64,000 nucleotides of DNA, from positions 2,917,548-2,981,547 of the forward strand of contig CAVUMR010000002.1 of assembly GCA_963742715.1 (NCBI GenBank), in the 5' to 3' direction. The position numbers were made by a program, and so were the translations under genes. This DNA comes from CAVUMR01 sp963742715 (GTDB lineage Bacteria; Actinomycetota; Actinomycetes; Mycobacteriales; Micromonosporaceae). Each line of letters opens with the position of its first letter. Within the stretch, counting starts at the first letter, position 1. Under the pieces are notes generated by a model. The model made no database searches and was not told the DNA's origin. It saw only the letters and a list, made by a program, of their open reading frames with translations. Positions 35,058-51,826 of this stretch are shown here, piece after piece.

Positions 35058-36493
35058 CGGGCGCCCTCCACCCTGTCCTCCACGGCGTTCTCCGCCCGGT
35101 CCACCGCGGCATCCTCCGCCCGGTCCACCGCGGCGTCCTCCGCCCGGTCGACAGCGGCGTCCTCCGCTATGTCTTCCACGACCACCTCGAGGTGTGCCAC
35201 GGCGGCGGCGAGCGCCTGCTCCACGTCCGGGTACGACGCGCCCAGCGCGATCACGTAACCGAGCCGGTCGTACGCGTTGCGCGGCCGGCGCACCTCCGCC
35301 CCCGGTACCGCGGTCACGGTCACCCGGTCCACCCCGGGAACGTGCCGCGCCGCGTCGAGCCCGGTGATCGCGGCCAGCCGCCCGTCCGCCGGCGACAGCA
35401 GGAACCGGATGCCGGCGTACCGGGACCGGGTCGGGGTCAGCGTCACCGGCAACCCGGCGGCCGCCCGCAACTGCTGCTCCAGCAGGTCGATGCCGGTGGC
35501 CAGCCGGACCAGCTCGGGGATCATGCCGCCGGCCAGCCGCGCGTTGATCTCGATCACGCTGACCCGCGCGGCTGCGTCCGGTGCGTTGCCCGGCGGGGCC
35601 GCACCAGAAGACGCGCCGGCCGGGGTCAGCTTGACCTCCAGGTGGCTCGCGCCGCGCTCGAAACCGGTCGCCTTCAACGCCTGGCCGGCGGCGGCGACCA
35701 GGTCGGCCGCGGTCCCCTCGGGCAGCTCGGCCGGGAAGATGTGCTGGTACTCGACGAAGTACGGCAGCCCGGTCACCCACTTCTGGGTGATCCCGACGCA
35801 ACTGGCCTGACCGTCCACACTGAACAGCTCGACCGACAGTTCCGGTCCCTCGGCGTACTCCTCGACCAGCGCGGTACCGGCGGTCGGCTGGTCCCGCACG
35901 TTCGTCCGGACCGCCAGCACCCGGGCCGCGTGCGCGGCCACCTCGGCCGGGGTGTCGCACAGCAGTACGTCGTTCGAGCCCGAGTCGTCGGCCGGCTTGA
36001 CCACGCACGGCAGCCCGACCTCGGCCAGTACCGCGTCCAGCCCGGAGTCCACAGTGGACACGTCGGTGACGGTACCGAACCGGGGCTGCGGCACGCCGCC
36101 GGTACGCAGCGCCTGTCGGGTCCGCGCCTTGTTCCGGCAGGTCGCCATCGCCTCGGCCGGATTCCCCGGCAGCCCCAGCGAATCGGCCAGCTCCGCCACC
36201 GGTACCAGGTAGAACTCACTGGTCGTGGTGATCCCGGCCAGCCGGTGCCCGGCCGCCTGCGCCCGCACGGCCGCGCGCAGCGCGGCCGGACTGTTCGTGT
36301 CGCACCGGACGATCTCGCAGCGTACGTCGGACAGCCCCAGGTACCGCTCCGGCCGGGAGGTCAGGAACACCGGTACCAGTCCGAGCCGCGCGGCGGTACG
36401 CAGCGCGAGCATCCCGGTGCCGGTGGTGTTCGACTCGACGAACAGCAGCCGCGGCCGGTCCGCGCCGAGCCGGGCGTACGACCAGGAGGTCAC
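35054..36493 (-). CDS. ATP-grasp ligase (amino acid ligase type)
   Basis: This part has about 479 residues. It has the ATP-grasp layout: N-terminal Rossmann-like 'RPRLLFVESNTTGTGMLALRTAARLGLVPVFLTSRPERY', the central 'CRNKARTRQALRTGGVPQPRFG', the nucleotide loop 'LPCVVKPADDSGSNDVLLC', and the metal/ATP site 'VIEINARLAGGMIPELVRLATG'. Such enzymes join a carboxylate to an amine through an acyl phosphate (L-amino acid ligases, DdaF). The C-terminus carries an 8-residue repeat (Ala-Glu-Asp-Ala-Ala-Val-Asp-Arg). A GTG at 36493 can start it. One extra base near 36507 would instead join it in frame to the PLP enzyme upstream. Confidence 0.88.
   Translation of the reverse strand: MTSWSYARLGADRPRLLFVESNTTGTGMLALRTAARLGLVPVFLTSRPERYLGLSDVRCEIVRCDTNSPAALRAAVRAQAAGHRLAGITTTSEFYLVPVAELADSLGLPGNPAEAMATCRNKARTRQALRTGGVPQPRFGTVTDVSTVDSGLDAVLAEVGLPCVVKPADDSGSNDVLLCDTPAEVAAHAARVLAVRTNVRDQPTAGTALVEEYAEGPELSVELFSVDGQASCVGITQKWVTGLPYFVEYQHIFPAELPEGTAADLVAAAGQALKATGFERGASHLEVKLTPAGASSGAAPPGNAPDAAARVSVIEINARLAGGMIPELVRLATGIDLLEQQLRAAAGLPVTLTPTRSRYAGIRFLLSPADGRLAAITGLDAARHVPGVDRVTVTAVPGAEVRRPRNAYDRLGYVIALGASYPDVEQALAAAVAHLEVVVEDIAEDAAVDRAEDAAVDRAEDAAVDRAENAVEDRVEGAR
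35091..35162 (-). repeat. Three 24-bp in-frame repeats in the ATP-grasp tail
   Basis: TCCGCCCGGTCCACCGCGGC plus four bases repeats at 35091, 35115 and 35139, with partial copies on both sides. It encodes an eight-residue acidic/basic unit (AEDAAVDR) at the C-terminus of the ATP-grasp protein. Confidence 0.85.
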
Positions 36494-37454
36494 CGCGGTG
36501 CCGTACGGGCACCTCGGTCGGGGTGTCCGCGACCGGCCCGGACACCGACCGGTAGACGCTGTCGGTGTACCGGTCGCCCCGGTCCGGCAGGATGCCGACG
36601 ATCCGGCTGCCCGGCGCCGCGGTCACGGCCAGATGGGTCAGCACCCGGTACACCGAGCCGGAGGTGTTGCCGGCGAACAACTGCTGCTCGGCGGCGAGTC
36701 GTCGGGTCGCCTCGAACGCCTCGTCGTCGTTGAGCCAGTGCACCTCGTCGAGCAGCAGGTAGTCGAGGTTCTCCGGCTGCAGGCTGTTGCCGAGCCCGCT
36801 CTGCCGCCGCTGCGGCCAGTCCGGCTGGGCGAACAGCGCGCTGCCCACGCAGTCGACGCCCACCACCCGCAGGTCGGGCAGCTCGGCGCGCGCCGCCCTG
36901 GCCGTCCCGCACAGCGAGCCACCGCTGCCCACCGCGCCGACCAGCGTGTCGAACGCGCCGAGCTCCTCGCGGAGTTCGGCCGCGAGCGCCGCGTACGCCA
37001 TCGGGTTCTGCGGGTTGGTGTACTGGCGCGGCCAGAACGCCCCGTCCAGGTCGGCGATCAGCTCGGCCAGCCGCTCCAACCGGGCGCTCTGCCAGCCCTG
37101 GCTGGTCATCGCCTCGACGACGTGTACCGAGCAGCCGAGGAACTCCAGCTTGGCCAGCGTGATCGGGTCGATCCGCGGGTCGGTGACGATGTGTACCGGA
37201 TGGCCCAGGTGCCGCCCGACCAGCGCCAACCCGAGCGCCATCGTGCCGGACGAGCTCTCGATGATCGGCGCGCCCTCGGCCAGCTCGCCGGTCTGGCGGG
37301 CGTGCAGGATCACCTGCTTGGCCACCCGGTCCTTCATCGCGAACAGGTTCTGCAGTTCGAGCTTGGCGTACACCTCGACGCCGGGGGCGGCCGGCAACCG
37401 CAGCCGGATCAGCGGGGTGTGCCCGACCGCGTCGATCAGCCCGTCAAATCGCAC
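36490..37454 (-). CDS. Cysteine-synthase-like PLP enzyme (DABA synthase candidate)
   Basis: This is a fold-type II PLP protein of about 320 residues. The Schiff-base Lys is in 'NLFAMKDRVAKQVI' (about residue 41), the substrate/phosphate loop is 'IIESSSGTMALGLALV', and the PLP phosphate loop is 'GAVGSGGSLCG'. Homologues in friulimicin- and pacidamycin-type clusters are proposed to replace the phosphate of O-phosphothreonine with the amino group of aspartate. The GTG start overlaps the kinase stop by 11 bases. The 3' end is unclear: the frame runs into the ATP-grasp gene. A one-base insertion error in GTGCCC (about 36507) would make a single 799-residue PLP-ATP-grasp protein. Confidence 0.85.
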
Positions 37455-38397
37455 CGCGTGGACCCCCAGCGTCCCGGTCTACCGGTCCGGTCCCGCCGGT
37501 GGCGGACCCGGTGCCGAACGTGAGCGAACGGAAGATCGACACGGTGCCGAACAGCGCGGCACACGCCTCCCGCGCGACGGCGAGCCGCGGCACGTACTCC
37601 GGATCGTCGTCGGCCAACAGGATGCCGATCATGGTGCCGGAGTGGGCGCAGACCACCCCCAGCGCACCCACCTCCCGGGCGATCCGGCCCAACTCGTCGA
37701 GGTTCCGCTTCGGCTGGAGCTGCTGGTTGAGCACCGCGCTGCGGGTGGCGATGGCTCCGACCGTGGCCAGGTCGCCGGCCGCGACCGCGTCGGACAGGTC
37801 CGCCAGCAGCCGGGCGTACTCGGACCGGTCGGCCCGCGCGTACGGCTTGGGCCGGTGGTTGAACGCGACCGTGTCGACCTGCCCGCCCTCGTCCACGGCC
37901 AGCACGGTCAGCTGCGGCAGCGTGCCGAGGTACCCGCGCAGCCGCACGTTGCGGTGCTCGAACGCCACCACGCCCGGGTACATCACGCCGTCGGTGGGTT
38001 CGATCTGGCGCAGCCAGCCCTCCAGCGCCGCCGGTGACGTGTCGAGCCCGAGTACCCCTCCGACGGCCCGGGCGGTGGCCACCAGATCCGCCGAAGAACT
38101 GGCCAGTCCCTTGCCCACCGGCAGGTCGCTGTCGAGCACCAGGGTGCCGCCGCCGGCTACGCCGGCGTCGGCGAGCAGCATCTCGGTCAGCCGCAGCGCC
38201 TTGCCCTTGTGCGACGGGAAGACCCGTACCGGGCCGCTCGGCTCGAGCCGGAACCACGCGTTCGCGGCGCGAGCGATCGGGAACGTGACGAGAAAGTCGG
38301 TGCCGTCGGGCAGCATGCCCTGCAACAGCTCACCGAAGGTGCCGAACGCGGTGTCGGTACCGGCGCGCACGTCCACGCCGACCCGCCGGGCGACCAT
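37444..38397 (-). CDS. GHMP-family kinase (threonine kinase candidate)
   Basis: This 317-residue protein has the GHMP ATP loop 'DLPVGKGLASSSADLVATA' (about residues 92-110), an N-terminal 'AFGTFGELLQGMLPDGTDFLVTFPI' as in PduX-like L-threonine kinases, and the C-terminal 'GVVCAHSGTMIGILL' motif 3. It is expected to phosphorylate the hydroxyl of L-threonine (or serine) to give the leaving group for the PLP enzyme. The ATG at 38397 has GGGAGGTG upstream and lies 8 bases after the lyase stop. Known threonine kinases are found in DABA cassettes. Confidence 0.88.
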   Translation of the reverse strand: MVARRVGVDVRAGTDTAFGTFGELLQGMLPDGTDFLVTFPIARAANAWFRLEPSGPVRVFPSHKGKALRLTEMLLADAGVAGGGTLVLDSDLPVGKGLASSSADLVATARAVGGVLGLDTSPAALEGWLRQIEPTDGVMYPGVVAFEHRNVRLRGYLGTLPQLTVLAVDEGGQVDTVAFNHRPKPYARADRSEYARLLADLSDAVAAGDLATVGAIATRSAVLNQQLQPKRNLDELGRIAREVGALGVVCAHSGTMIGILLADDDPEYVPRLAVAREACAALFGTVSIFRSLTFGTGSATGGTGPVDRDAGGPRGAI

Positions 38398-38405
38398 GGT
38401 CAGGG

Positions 38406-39923
38406 CTATCGCGCACCTCCCGCTGGGCCGGTCCTGGGGTCGAACTCGCTGTCGATCATGGCCGGTACCGCGTCCGCCGCGGCCCGCCGGTCCGACCACC
38501 AGCCGGCCAGCTCGGTGAACTCGCGCTCCTGCCCGGCCAGCAGCTCACGCACCGCCTTCGGGTTGGCCGACCCCGGCGACTGCTTGGCCAGCAATGCGCC
38601 GTCCACGCTGAACGCCTCGGCCAGCAGGTCTTCCGGCTGGTCGACCCGGTGCCCCTGCGCGGCCGCGACCTCGGCCAGCAGCGCGCCGTCCGGCCGGCCG
38701 GGCGGCAACCCGCGGCCGGTCGCCGCGACCACGTACCGGCCGGCGATCACCTGGGCGGTGCGCCACGGTACGCCGGCACGCAGCGTCAACAGGTTAGCCA
38801 GGCTGAAGCCGCCCAGGTAGTCCCGCTCGCACGCCTCGCGCATCGCCCCGGCCCGGAACTCCAGGTGCTCGACCACCGTGCTGAACAGCGCGAGTACCGA
38901 CCGGAGCGTGTCGAACAGGGTGCGCAGGTAGGTGCCGGCCTCCTTGGAGACCTCGACCATGTTCGCGTACGGGGTGTTCCGCTGGCCGAGCGCGAGGTCC
39001 AGCGCGAACGTGGTCAGGTGCGCGGTACGGCCGCGGATCCGCTCCAGGATCGGGAAGTTCTTCTTCTGCGGCATCGCCGAGGAGATGCCGGACAACTCGT
39101 CGGGCAGGTCAACAAATCCGTACGCGCCGCTCCCCCAGGCCATCAGGTCGGTGGCGAACCGGCTCAGCGCCACCCCGTACCCGGAGAGGTCGCCGGCCAC
39201 CGACAGGGCCCAGCCGCGGGAGGCGACCGCCGCCAGCGCGTGCGACGCGGGTTTCAGGAAACCAAGCAGCGAAGCCATCCGCTGAAGGTCCCAGTCCAGC
39301 TCCTGCCCGGCCATCGCGCCGGCACCGAGCGGGCAGGCGTCCATCTCGGTGTACGTCAGCCGCAGCCGGCGCAGCGTGCGCAGGGTCTCGGCGGACAGCG
39401 CGCTGAGGTAGAAGCCGGGGGTGACCACCTGTGCCGCCTGCAGGTGGGTGTACCCGGGCATCGGCAGCTCGGCGGTACGACCGGCCAGCCCGGCCACGAG
39501 CTGCCCGAACGTGACCAGCGCCAGGGCCAGGTCGACGACCTGACCGCGGGCGTACAACAGCTGCGCGCAGGCTTGCAGGTCGTTGCGGCTGCGGTCGACG
39601 TGCCAGGCCGGGAACGGGGGTACCGGCCCGGACGCGACGTGCCGCTCGATCGCGAACGCGATGTCCGACAGGTTCGCGGCCGGATCCGCTTGTAGGAGAT
39701 CCGAGTCCACTTCGGACAGTCGAGCCGCCATGGCGGCCGCGGTCGCCTGGTCGGTGAGCCCCATCCGGCGGTACTCCAGCAGCAGTACCTTCTCGATCGC
39801 CACGTACCACGGCAGCAGGCAGCGCACCTCGTACCCGAACTGCGGCGCGAGTACCTCGTCGTGCCAGAGCTCGCTCGGTACCGCGTTGATCCGCCCGGTG
39901 AGGGGGCCGCCTGCCTCGGTCAT
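38406..39923 (-). CDS. Argininosuccinate lyase homologue (fumarase/aspartase superfamily)
   Basis: This 505-residue protein carries the superfamily regions: 'AWHVDRSRNDLQACAQLL', 'LPMPGYTHLQAAQVVTPG', and the signature loop 'GISSAMPQKKNFPILERIRG' (about residues 278-297) with its catalytic Ser. A housekeeping ArgH is unlikely because it is wedged between NRPS and kinase genes. The established model for DABA cassettes (Pac17/DabB type) is elimination of fumarate from an N-(1,2-dicarboxyethyl) intermediate, leaving the beta-amine. Its ATG overlaps the NRPS stop (ATGA at 39920-39923), and it is followed by the kinase. Confidence 0.9.
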   Translation of the reverse strand: MTEAGGPLTGRINAVPSELWHDEVLAPQFGYEVRCLLPWYVAIEKVLLLEYRRMGLTDQATAAAMAARLSEVDSDLLQADPAANLSDIAFAIERHVASGPVPPFPAWHVDRSRNDLQACAQLLYARGQVVDLALALVTFGQLVAGLAGRTAELPMPGYTHLQAAQVVTPGFYLSALSAETLRTLRRLRLTYTEMDACPLGAGAMAGQELDWDLQRMASLLGFLKPASHALAAVASRGWALSVAGDLSGYGVALSRFATDLMAWGSGAYGFVDLPDELSGISSAMPQKKNFPILERIRGRTAHLTTFALDLALGQRNTPYANMVEVSKEAGTYLRTLFDTLRSVLALFSTVVEHLEFRAGAMREACERDYLGGFSLANLLTLRAGVPWRTAQVIAGRYVVAATGRGLPPGRPDGALLAEVAAAQGHRVDQPEDLLAEAFSVDGALLAKQSPGSANPKAVRELLAGQEREFTELAGWWSDRRAAADAVPAMIDSEFDPRTGPAGGAR

Positions 39924-42900
39924 CGCCGGGCCGGCCGTACCCGCAGGATCAGCTCAGCCGTCTCGACCGGTCGGGTACGCGGGAACAGGTGCCCGCCGCC
40001 GTCCACCTCGGCCAGCTCGAGGTGCGGTACGAACGGCCGCCAGCCGTCCCACCGGCCGGCGTACCCGGCGGTCAGCGGATCGTCGGTCGACACGACCACG
40101 GTCGCCGGGCAGTCGAGCCGGTGCTCGCTCCACGGGTGCACCGCGTCGAGCAGGTACTGGTTGGCCGCGCGCGTGTCATGCCGGTACACCCGGCCGACGA
40201 ACGCCTGGTCGGCGGGGCTGAGGTCCGCGGCGGCGAGGGTGTCCAGCCCGCCGTCGCCGACGAGATCCGCCACGAGCTCCGCGTCGGCGGCGGCCACCAC
40301 GGCGGCGATCTCCCGGGTCAGCTCGGCGTCGGACTCCGGCAGTCGGGCGGCCACGAACACGTGCCGCGCCTGGTCGCCGAGCAGCCGCGCGCACTCAAGC
40401 GCGACCGGGACCCCGGCGCAGTGGCCCCACAGCAGCACCGGCGCCGGTACCGCGCCGGCCACCTCGTCCGCGACCAGCTTGGCCAGCTCGTCCACCTCGA
40501 GCAGGGCTTCGGAGCGCCGGCCGAGGTCGTGGCCGGGCGGCTGGACCGCGTACACAGCCACGGTCGGGTCGCGGTCGGCCAGCTCCGCGGCCAGCGCCTG
40601 GAAGTTCATCGCGGTGCCGGCCGCGTACGGCGCGCACACCAGCGCCCACGCCGCGCCCTCGGCCGGTCCGGCGAGAAGCCGGAGCAGGCCGCCGTCGGCC
40701 TCCCGCTCACCGGTGCCGTCAGCCGCCGCGGCCAGGTCGGCGAGCACGGGGGTACGCATCAGCGCGTCCAGCGACACCAGTCCGTCCAGCGCCGCGATCA
40801 CCCGCAGCGCGGACAGTGAGCTGCCGCCCAGGTCGAAGAAGTGGTCGTCCCGGCCGATCGCGTCCTCCGGCCGGTCCAGCGCCTGCGCCCAGGCCGCCGC
40901 GATCCGCCGCTCGGTGTCGGTCGCCAGCCCGCCCGGGCTCGCCGTCGGCGCGGGTGCCGCGGTCTGCTGCGCCCGCGCGATCAGCGCCCGCTTGTCCACC
41001 TTGCCGTTCGCGGTCAGCGGCAGCTCGTCGATCGGGTACAGCCGGGCCGGCACCGCGGTCGCCGGCAGCGCCTCGGCCAGGTGTTCCCGCAGCTCCTCGG
41101 CGGACAGCGCGGGCTCCGCGCCGGAGGACGAGTAGAAGCCGACGAGGCTCTTGCCGATGCCGGGCAGCGGAGTGACCACCACGCAGCCGGAGCGCACCCG
41201 CGGGTGCTCCAACAGCCGCGCCTCGACCTCGCCCAGCTCGATCCGAATGCCGTGGAGCTTAACCTGCTCGTCCCGGCGGCCATGGAACTCCAGCGTGCCG
41301 CTGGGCAGCCACCGGCCGAAGTCGCCGGTGCGGTACATCCGCTCCCCCGGCCGGAACGGGTCGTCCGCGAACGCCTCGGCGGTACGGACCGGATCGTTGA
41401 TGTACCCGCGCCCGACGCACACGCCGGAGAACGCGATCTCGCCGACCGAGCCGAGCGGCAGCAGCGTGTCGCCGGGCCCCAGCACGTACACGGTCACGTT
41501 GTTCACGGGCGTACCGACCGGCACCAGCTCCTCCGCCGGCGGCTCCGACATCACCTCGTGGGTGGTGTCGTCCGAGGCTTCGGTCGCGCCGTACGCGTTG
41601 ACGAGCCTGAGCCCGGGGAACTGCGCGAAGAACCGGTTGACCAGCGGTTTGCTGATCGCCTCGCCGGTCACGCAGACGTAGCGCAGCCGGCCGAACCCGC
41701 GCGGCCGGCCGTCCGCGCGGCCCTGTTCCAGGTGCCGGAGCAGCACGTCCAGGTACGACGGGACCAGCTGCAGCACGGTCGCGCCGGAGGTGACGATCCG
41801 GTCGACGAACCGGCGTACGTCGAGGATGTCGTCCCGGTCCACGATCGCGGTACGACCGCCCACGACCAGTGGCGCGATGAGCTGCCACAGCGAGATGTCG
41901 AACGACGGCTGAGCGTTGCACACCACCACGTCGTCCGGGCCGAGCCCGAAGTCGTGCACCTTCGCGGTCAGGTGGTTGACCATGCCGAGGTGCTCGCACA
42001 TGGCGCCCTTGGGCTGCCCGGTGGAGCCGGAGGTGAAGTACAGGTACGCGAGCTGGTCGGCGCGTACCTCCACCTCGGGGTCGTGGTCAGGCCCGTCGCC
42101 GGCCAGGATCCGGTCGATCGACAGCGGCGTCGCCTCGGGTACGTCGGCCAGGCAGTCGGCACTGGCCGGGTCGGTCAGTACCAGCCGGCAGCCGCTCTGC
42201 GACAGCAGCGTGGAGATCCGCGCGGCCGGGTACGCCGGCTCGATCGGCAGGTACGCCCCACCGGCGGCGAAGATGCCGATGATCGAGGCGAGCCAGTACG
42301 GGTTGCGCCCGGTGGCGACCGCGACCACGTCCTCGGCCGCGAGTCCCTCGGCGAGCAGCGCGTGCGCGATCCGGTTCGCGGTACGCCGGAGCCGGTCGTA
42401 GCTCCAGGTCTGTCCACTGTGGTCGATCGCGACCTGGTCCGGATGAGCGTGCGCGCGGGCCGCGAACAACTGGTGGAACCGCTGCGGCGGCAACTCCCGA
42501 ACCGGCCCCGGCCGGCCGTGGATCAGGTGCTCGCGCTCCTGCGTCGAGAGCAGGTCGACCTCGGTGTACCGCGCGTCCGGATCGGCGGTCAGGGCGGTGA
42601 GCGCGCGTACCAGGTACCCGCCGATCCGGTCCACGTGCGCGGCGTCGAACGCGGTCGGGTCGTACCGCAGCGCCAGCGCGCCGGGTCGCACCTCCACGGT
42701 CAGCGGCGCGTCGAGGTCGCCGGTCGGGTCCATCGCCAGCACCGTGTCGAACAGTGCCCCGTCGACATTCGGCCCGTCGACACTCGGCCCGTCGGCCTGT
42801 GGTCCGCGGTCGGCGAACGGATGGTGCGCGTGCGGGGTGATCCGGGCGCCGGTGGCGCACGCCGCCGCGATCAGGTCCCGCCACGACCCGCCGGCCAACC

Positions 42901-43283
42901 GCAGCCGCACCGGCACCGGTCCGGCCACCTCGGCGACCCGCACCCCGGTGGTCACGTCCGGCTCGCCGGTCAGCAGCGCGAGCACCCGCAGGTGCGCGGC
43001 GAGCAGTACGTGCCGCACCGCCACCCCGAGCGACGCCGCCAGCGCGTCCACCGAAGCGCGGTCGAACCGCACCTCGCGGACGTACCCGCCGGGCGGCTCG
43101 GTCACCGGCGGCTCGGTCACCGGCGGCTCGGTCGCCGGCAGCTCAGTCGCCGGCGGCTCGGTTGCCCCGCCGGGGAGCCGGGCCGGCCAGCGCGGCAGCC
43201 GGGTCACGTTGTGCCCGGCCAGGAACTCCCGCCAGAACGCCGCCGAGTCGGCACCCGATCCGCCACACGCCGCGCCGTTGTGT

Positions 43284-43291
<8 letters not shown>
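39920..43291 (-). CDS. NRPS: partial condensation - adenylation - carrier - thioesterase
   Basis: This protein has 1123 residues. The first ~245 match only the C-terminal half of a condensation domain; no HHxxxDG is present. The A domain (about 270-770) has 'LYFTSGSTGQPKGAM', 'NAYGATEASDDTTHE', 'YRTGDFGRWLPSG' and 'ANGKVDKR'. My hand alignment to GrsA reads the pocket as D-I-W-Q-C-T-A-D-D-K; the two acidic residues fit a basic side chain such as a beta-amine. The carrier site is 'FFDLGGSSLSAL' (about 820). The TE (about 880-1123) has 'LLWGHCAGVPVAL', so Cys replaces the usual Ser nucleophile. The GTG start overlaps the previous stop. The arrangement resembles DdaD of dapdiamide synthesis. Confidence 0.88.
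43092..43166 (-). repeat. Five 15-bp repeats in the third NRPS gene
   Basis: GGCGGCTCGGTCACC repeats five times (43092, 43107, 43122, 43137, 43152) with small changes. It encodes Thr-Glu-Pro-Pro-Val/Ala units in the N-terminal linker. Confidence 0.85.
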
Positions 43292-49296
<6,005 letters not shown>

Positions 49297-49300
<4 letters not shown>

Positions 49301-51034
49301 GCCAGTCTCCCGTCGTCGTCCAGTAGGCGCCGAGCCTCGTCCTCGGTGAGCTCGTCGATCTCGGCGGTGAGCAGCCGCTCCAGCTCGGCCGCTACGCCGG
49401 CCACCGTCGTGTCGGCGAAGAACGCCTGGATCGGCAGGTCGATCTCGGCCACCACGGCGAGCCGGCCGATCACCCGCAGCGCGAGCAGCGAATGACCGCC
49501 CAGGTCGAAGAAGTCGTCCAGCGCGCCGACCCGCTCGACCCCGAGCACCTCGGCCCACACCTCGGCGACCAGTTCTTCCGCGGTGGTACGCGGCGCGACG
49601 TAGATCCTGGCGTCGCCGGCGGGCGACCCGCTGTCCGGGCCGGCCGGCGGCGCGCTGTCCGGGCCGGCCGGCGACCCGCGGTCCGGGCCGGTAGGCGTCC
49701 GTTTCGACAGCAGGCCGGCCGGGACCGGCAGCGCGGACACCCGGGTCCCGGGCGCCGCCGCGGCCACCGTGATGAGCTCGACGTACCCGTCGGCCAACGC
49801 CCGCGCGGTGTCCGCGTCGAACAGCGCGGTGTTGTACTCCAGCCGGCCGAAGTTGGTGGCGACCTCCAGCATCAGGTCGTCCTCGGCCGTGTTCGAGGTA
49901 CCGCCGAAGCCGGTGGTGGGCAGGTAGTTGAAGCCGAGCTGGTACAGCGGGGACGGCCGGATCGCGCCGGTCGGCGAGCTCCTCCACCAGCTTCTGGAAC
50001 GGCATCTCCTGGTGGTCCCAGGCTTCCAGCGCAACCGTACGGATCCGTTCGACCAGCTCGGTGAAGGTCGGGTCACCGGACACGTCCAGCCGCAGCACGA
50101 TCATGTTGACGAACATGCCGATCAGCGGCTGCAGCTCCGGCCGGTCCCGGCCGGCCACCGGTACCCCGACCGGGAGGTCGTGCTCGCCGGAGAGCCGGTG
50201 CAGCAGCGCGGCGTACCCGGCGAGCAGCACCATGAAGGGCGTCGCCGCGGTCTGCCGGGTCAGGCCGGCCAGCCGCGCGACCACCTCGTCCGGGAACGTG
50301 AACACCACGTCCGCCCCGCCGAAGGTGCGCTCCGCCGGCCGCGGCCGGTCGGTCGGTACCGCGTGCACCGCGGGCAGGCCGGCGAGCCGGGTACGCCAGT
50401 AGGTCAGCAGGTCGTCGAGCGGCCCGCCGCTGAGCCGGTCCCGTTGCCAGACCGCGAAGTCGGCGTACTGGGTGGCCAGCTCCGGCAACCGGGCCGGACG
50501 GCCGTGCGCCAGCGCGGCACAGGTCTCGTTCAACTCCGCGCGGATGTTCAGTCCGGAAGCCGCGTCGACGACCGCGTGGTGCGCCGCGAACAGCAGCCAC
50601 CACATCGCCTCGCCGCGTTTGATCAGGCACGCCCGCCACAGCGGCGCGCGGTCGAGCGGGATCTCGTCGTACGCGAGCCGCTCGATGATCCCGGCGATGC
50701 GGTGCTCCTGTACGTCCTCCGGCTCGTCGCTCATGTCGAGCTGTTCGAGCGTCCACTCGACCCGGGGGTACACGGCCTGCATCAGGGCCCCGTCCTCGAC
50801 CCGGAACGAGGTGCGCAGCGTCTCGTGCCGGTCGACGATCTGGGCGATCGCGGCGGTGATGGTCTCGGCCGGCACGGCGTACGGCAGCCGGAAGTGGTCG
50901 ACGATGTGGTACACGGGTACGTCCTGGGCGACCTGGCTGGCGAACCACACCCGCTCCTGGGCGTACGAGGCCGGCACCACCCACGGCTGCGCGGTCCCGT
51001 CCGCGGGGACGGTCACGGACACCGCCTCACTCAT
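49297..51034 (-). CDS. NRPS: condensation - carrier, no adenylation domain (one frameshift)
   Basis: After removal of one extra base near 49940 this reads as 578 residues. The C domain (about 20-450) has 'YAQERVWFASQ' and the active-site region 'FAAHHAVVDAASGLN' (about 156), where the usual Gly after Asp is Ala. A short Pro/Gly/Asp-repeat linker follows, then a carrier domain with the pantetheine site 'DDFFDLGGHSLLALRVIG' (about 506). With no A domain, its carrier must be loaded in trans. It is the first gene of the operon; the ATG at 51034 was chosen over an upstream frame that is non-coding. The C domain would join the first building block to the chain. Confidence 0.85.
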
Positions 51035-51628
51035 GCGTGCTCGCCGATGCGCTCTGCCCGCCCGCGTGAACAGCGGGGTACCGCATCTCGGCCATCGCTC
51101 CTCCGTACTGTCAGGCGTGACCACACCCGCGGTGTGATCGGTGGCGGCAGCGGACTGGTGGCGACTGGTCGGATCCGCTCACCTCCTGCCGCCGGATGGT
51201 GGCCTGCGCGGACCTTATTCACAGGGCGAAAGGGACGATCTCGGCGATGTTGCGCTCGGCGTACATTCCAGCCCGATGCGTGACCACACCTATCGACAAT
51301 CAGTAATGAGAAACAACAGCCTGTCATACCCCCGCACTAACACGCTGTGTGCTGTTCGACCGGTAGAAATCTATAGCGGCCAATGCGTTGAGTCGAGTCG
51401 GCAAAGTGCGGATACATCGGGCAAAACCGGCGGTCAATGCGTACTCCGGGGCGATGGACCGGATTAAGGTCGCCGACCGTACGAGCTCACGGCCGGCCGT
51501 TGCGCGCCGGCCACCCTTAGGTGCGGGGTCGGTACGAAATCAGGTTTCTCCCCGGATGCCCGACCCGGCCGCGATGCCTACCGTGAATGGTGCCGGCGCC
51601 GACGGAGCGTCGACGGAGGAGTGACGAG
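51035..51628. other. Divergent intergenic region with the NRPS operon promoter
   Basis: Nearly 600 bases lie between the first NRPS gene and PspC. A lower-GC stretch at about 51290-51400 probably holds promoters. I see no clear palindrome, RNA gene or small ORF that I would defend. Confidence 0.5.
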
Positions 51629-51826
51629 ATGGCTACCTTGAGCCGCCCGCAGGAAGGCCGCTGGATCGCCGGAGTGTGCGCCGGACTCGGCCGCCGGTTC
51701 GGCCTGTCGGCCGGCATGGTGCGGCTGCTGTTCGTCCTGTCCTGCCTGCTGCCCGGCCCCCAGTTCGTGGTCTACCTCGCGCTGTGGATCATGGTGCCGA
51801 ACGAGAACCGGGCCTATCACGGCTGA
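51629..51826 (+). CDS. PspC-domain membrane protein
   Basis: This 65-residue protein is essentially one PspC domain: 'RPQEGRWIAGVCAGLGRRFGLSAGMVRLLFVLSCLLPGPQFVVYLALWIMVPNE'. One re-entrant or TM helix and a second hydrophobic stretch place it in the membrane. PspC proteins take part in envelope-stress responses. GGAGGA precedes the ATG. Its 3' end overlaps the convergent YjbR-like gene by 10 bases. Confidence 0.92.
   Translation: MATLSRPQEGRWIAGVCAGLGRRFGLSAGMVRLLFVLSCLLPGPQFVVYLALWIMVPNENRAYHG

Noticed and set aside
38406..39923. Housekeeping argininosuccinate lyase (argH)
   Set aside because: It overlaps an NRPS stop, lies beside a GHMP kinase and PLP enzyme, and has no other arginine genes around it.
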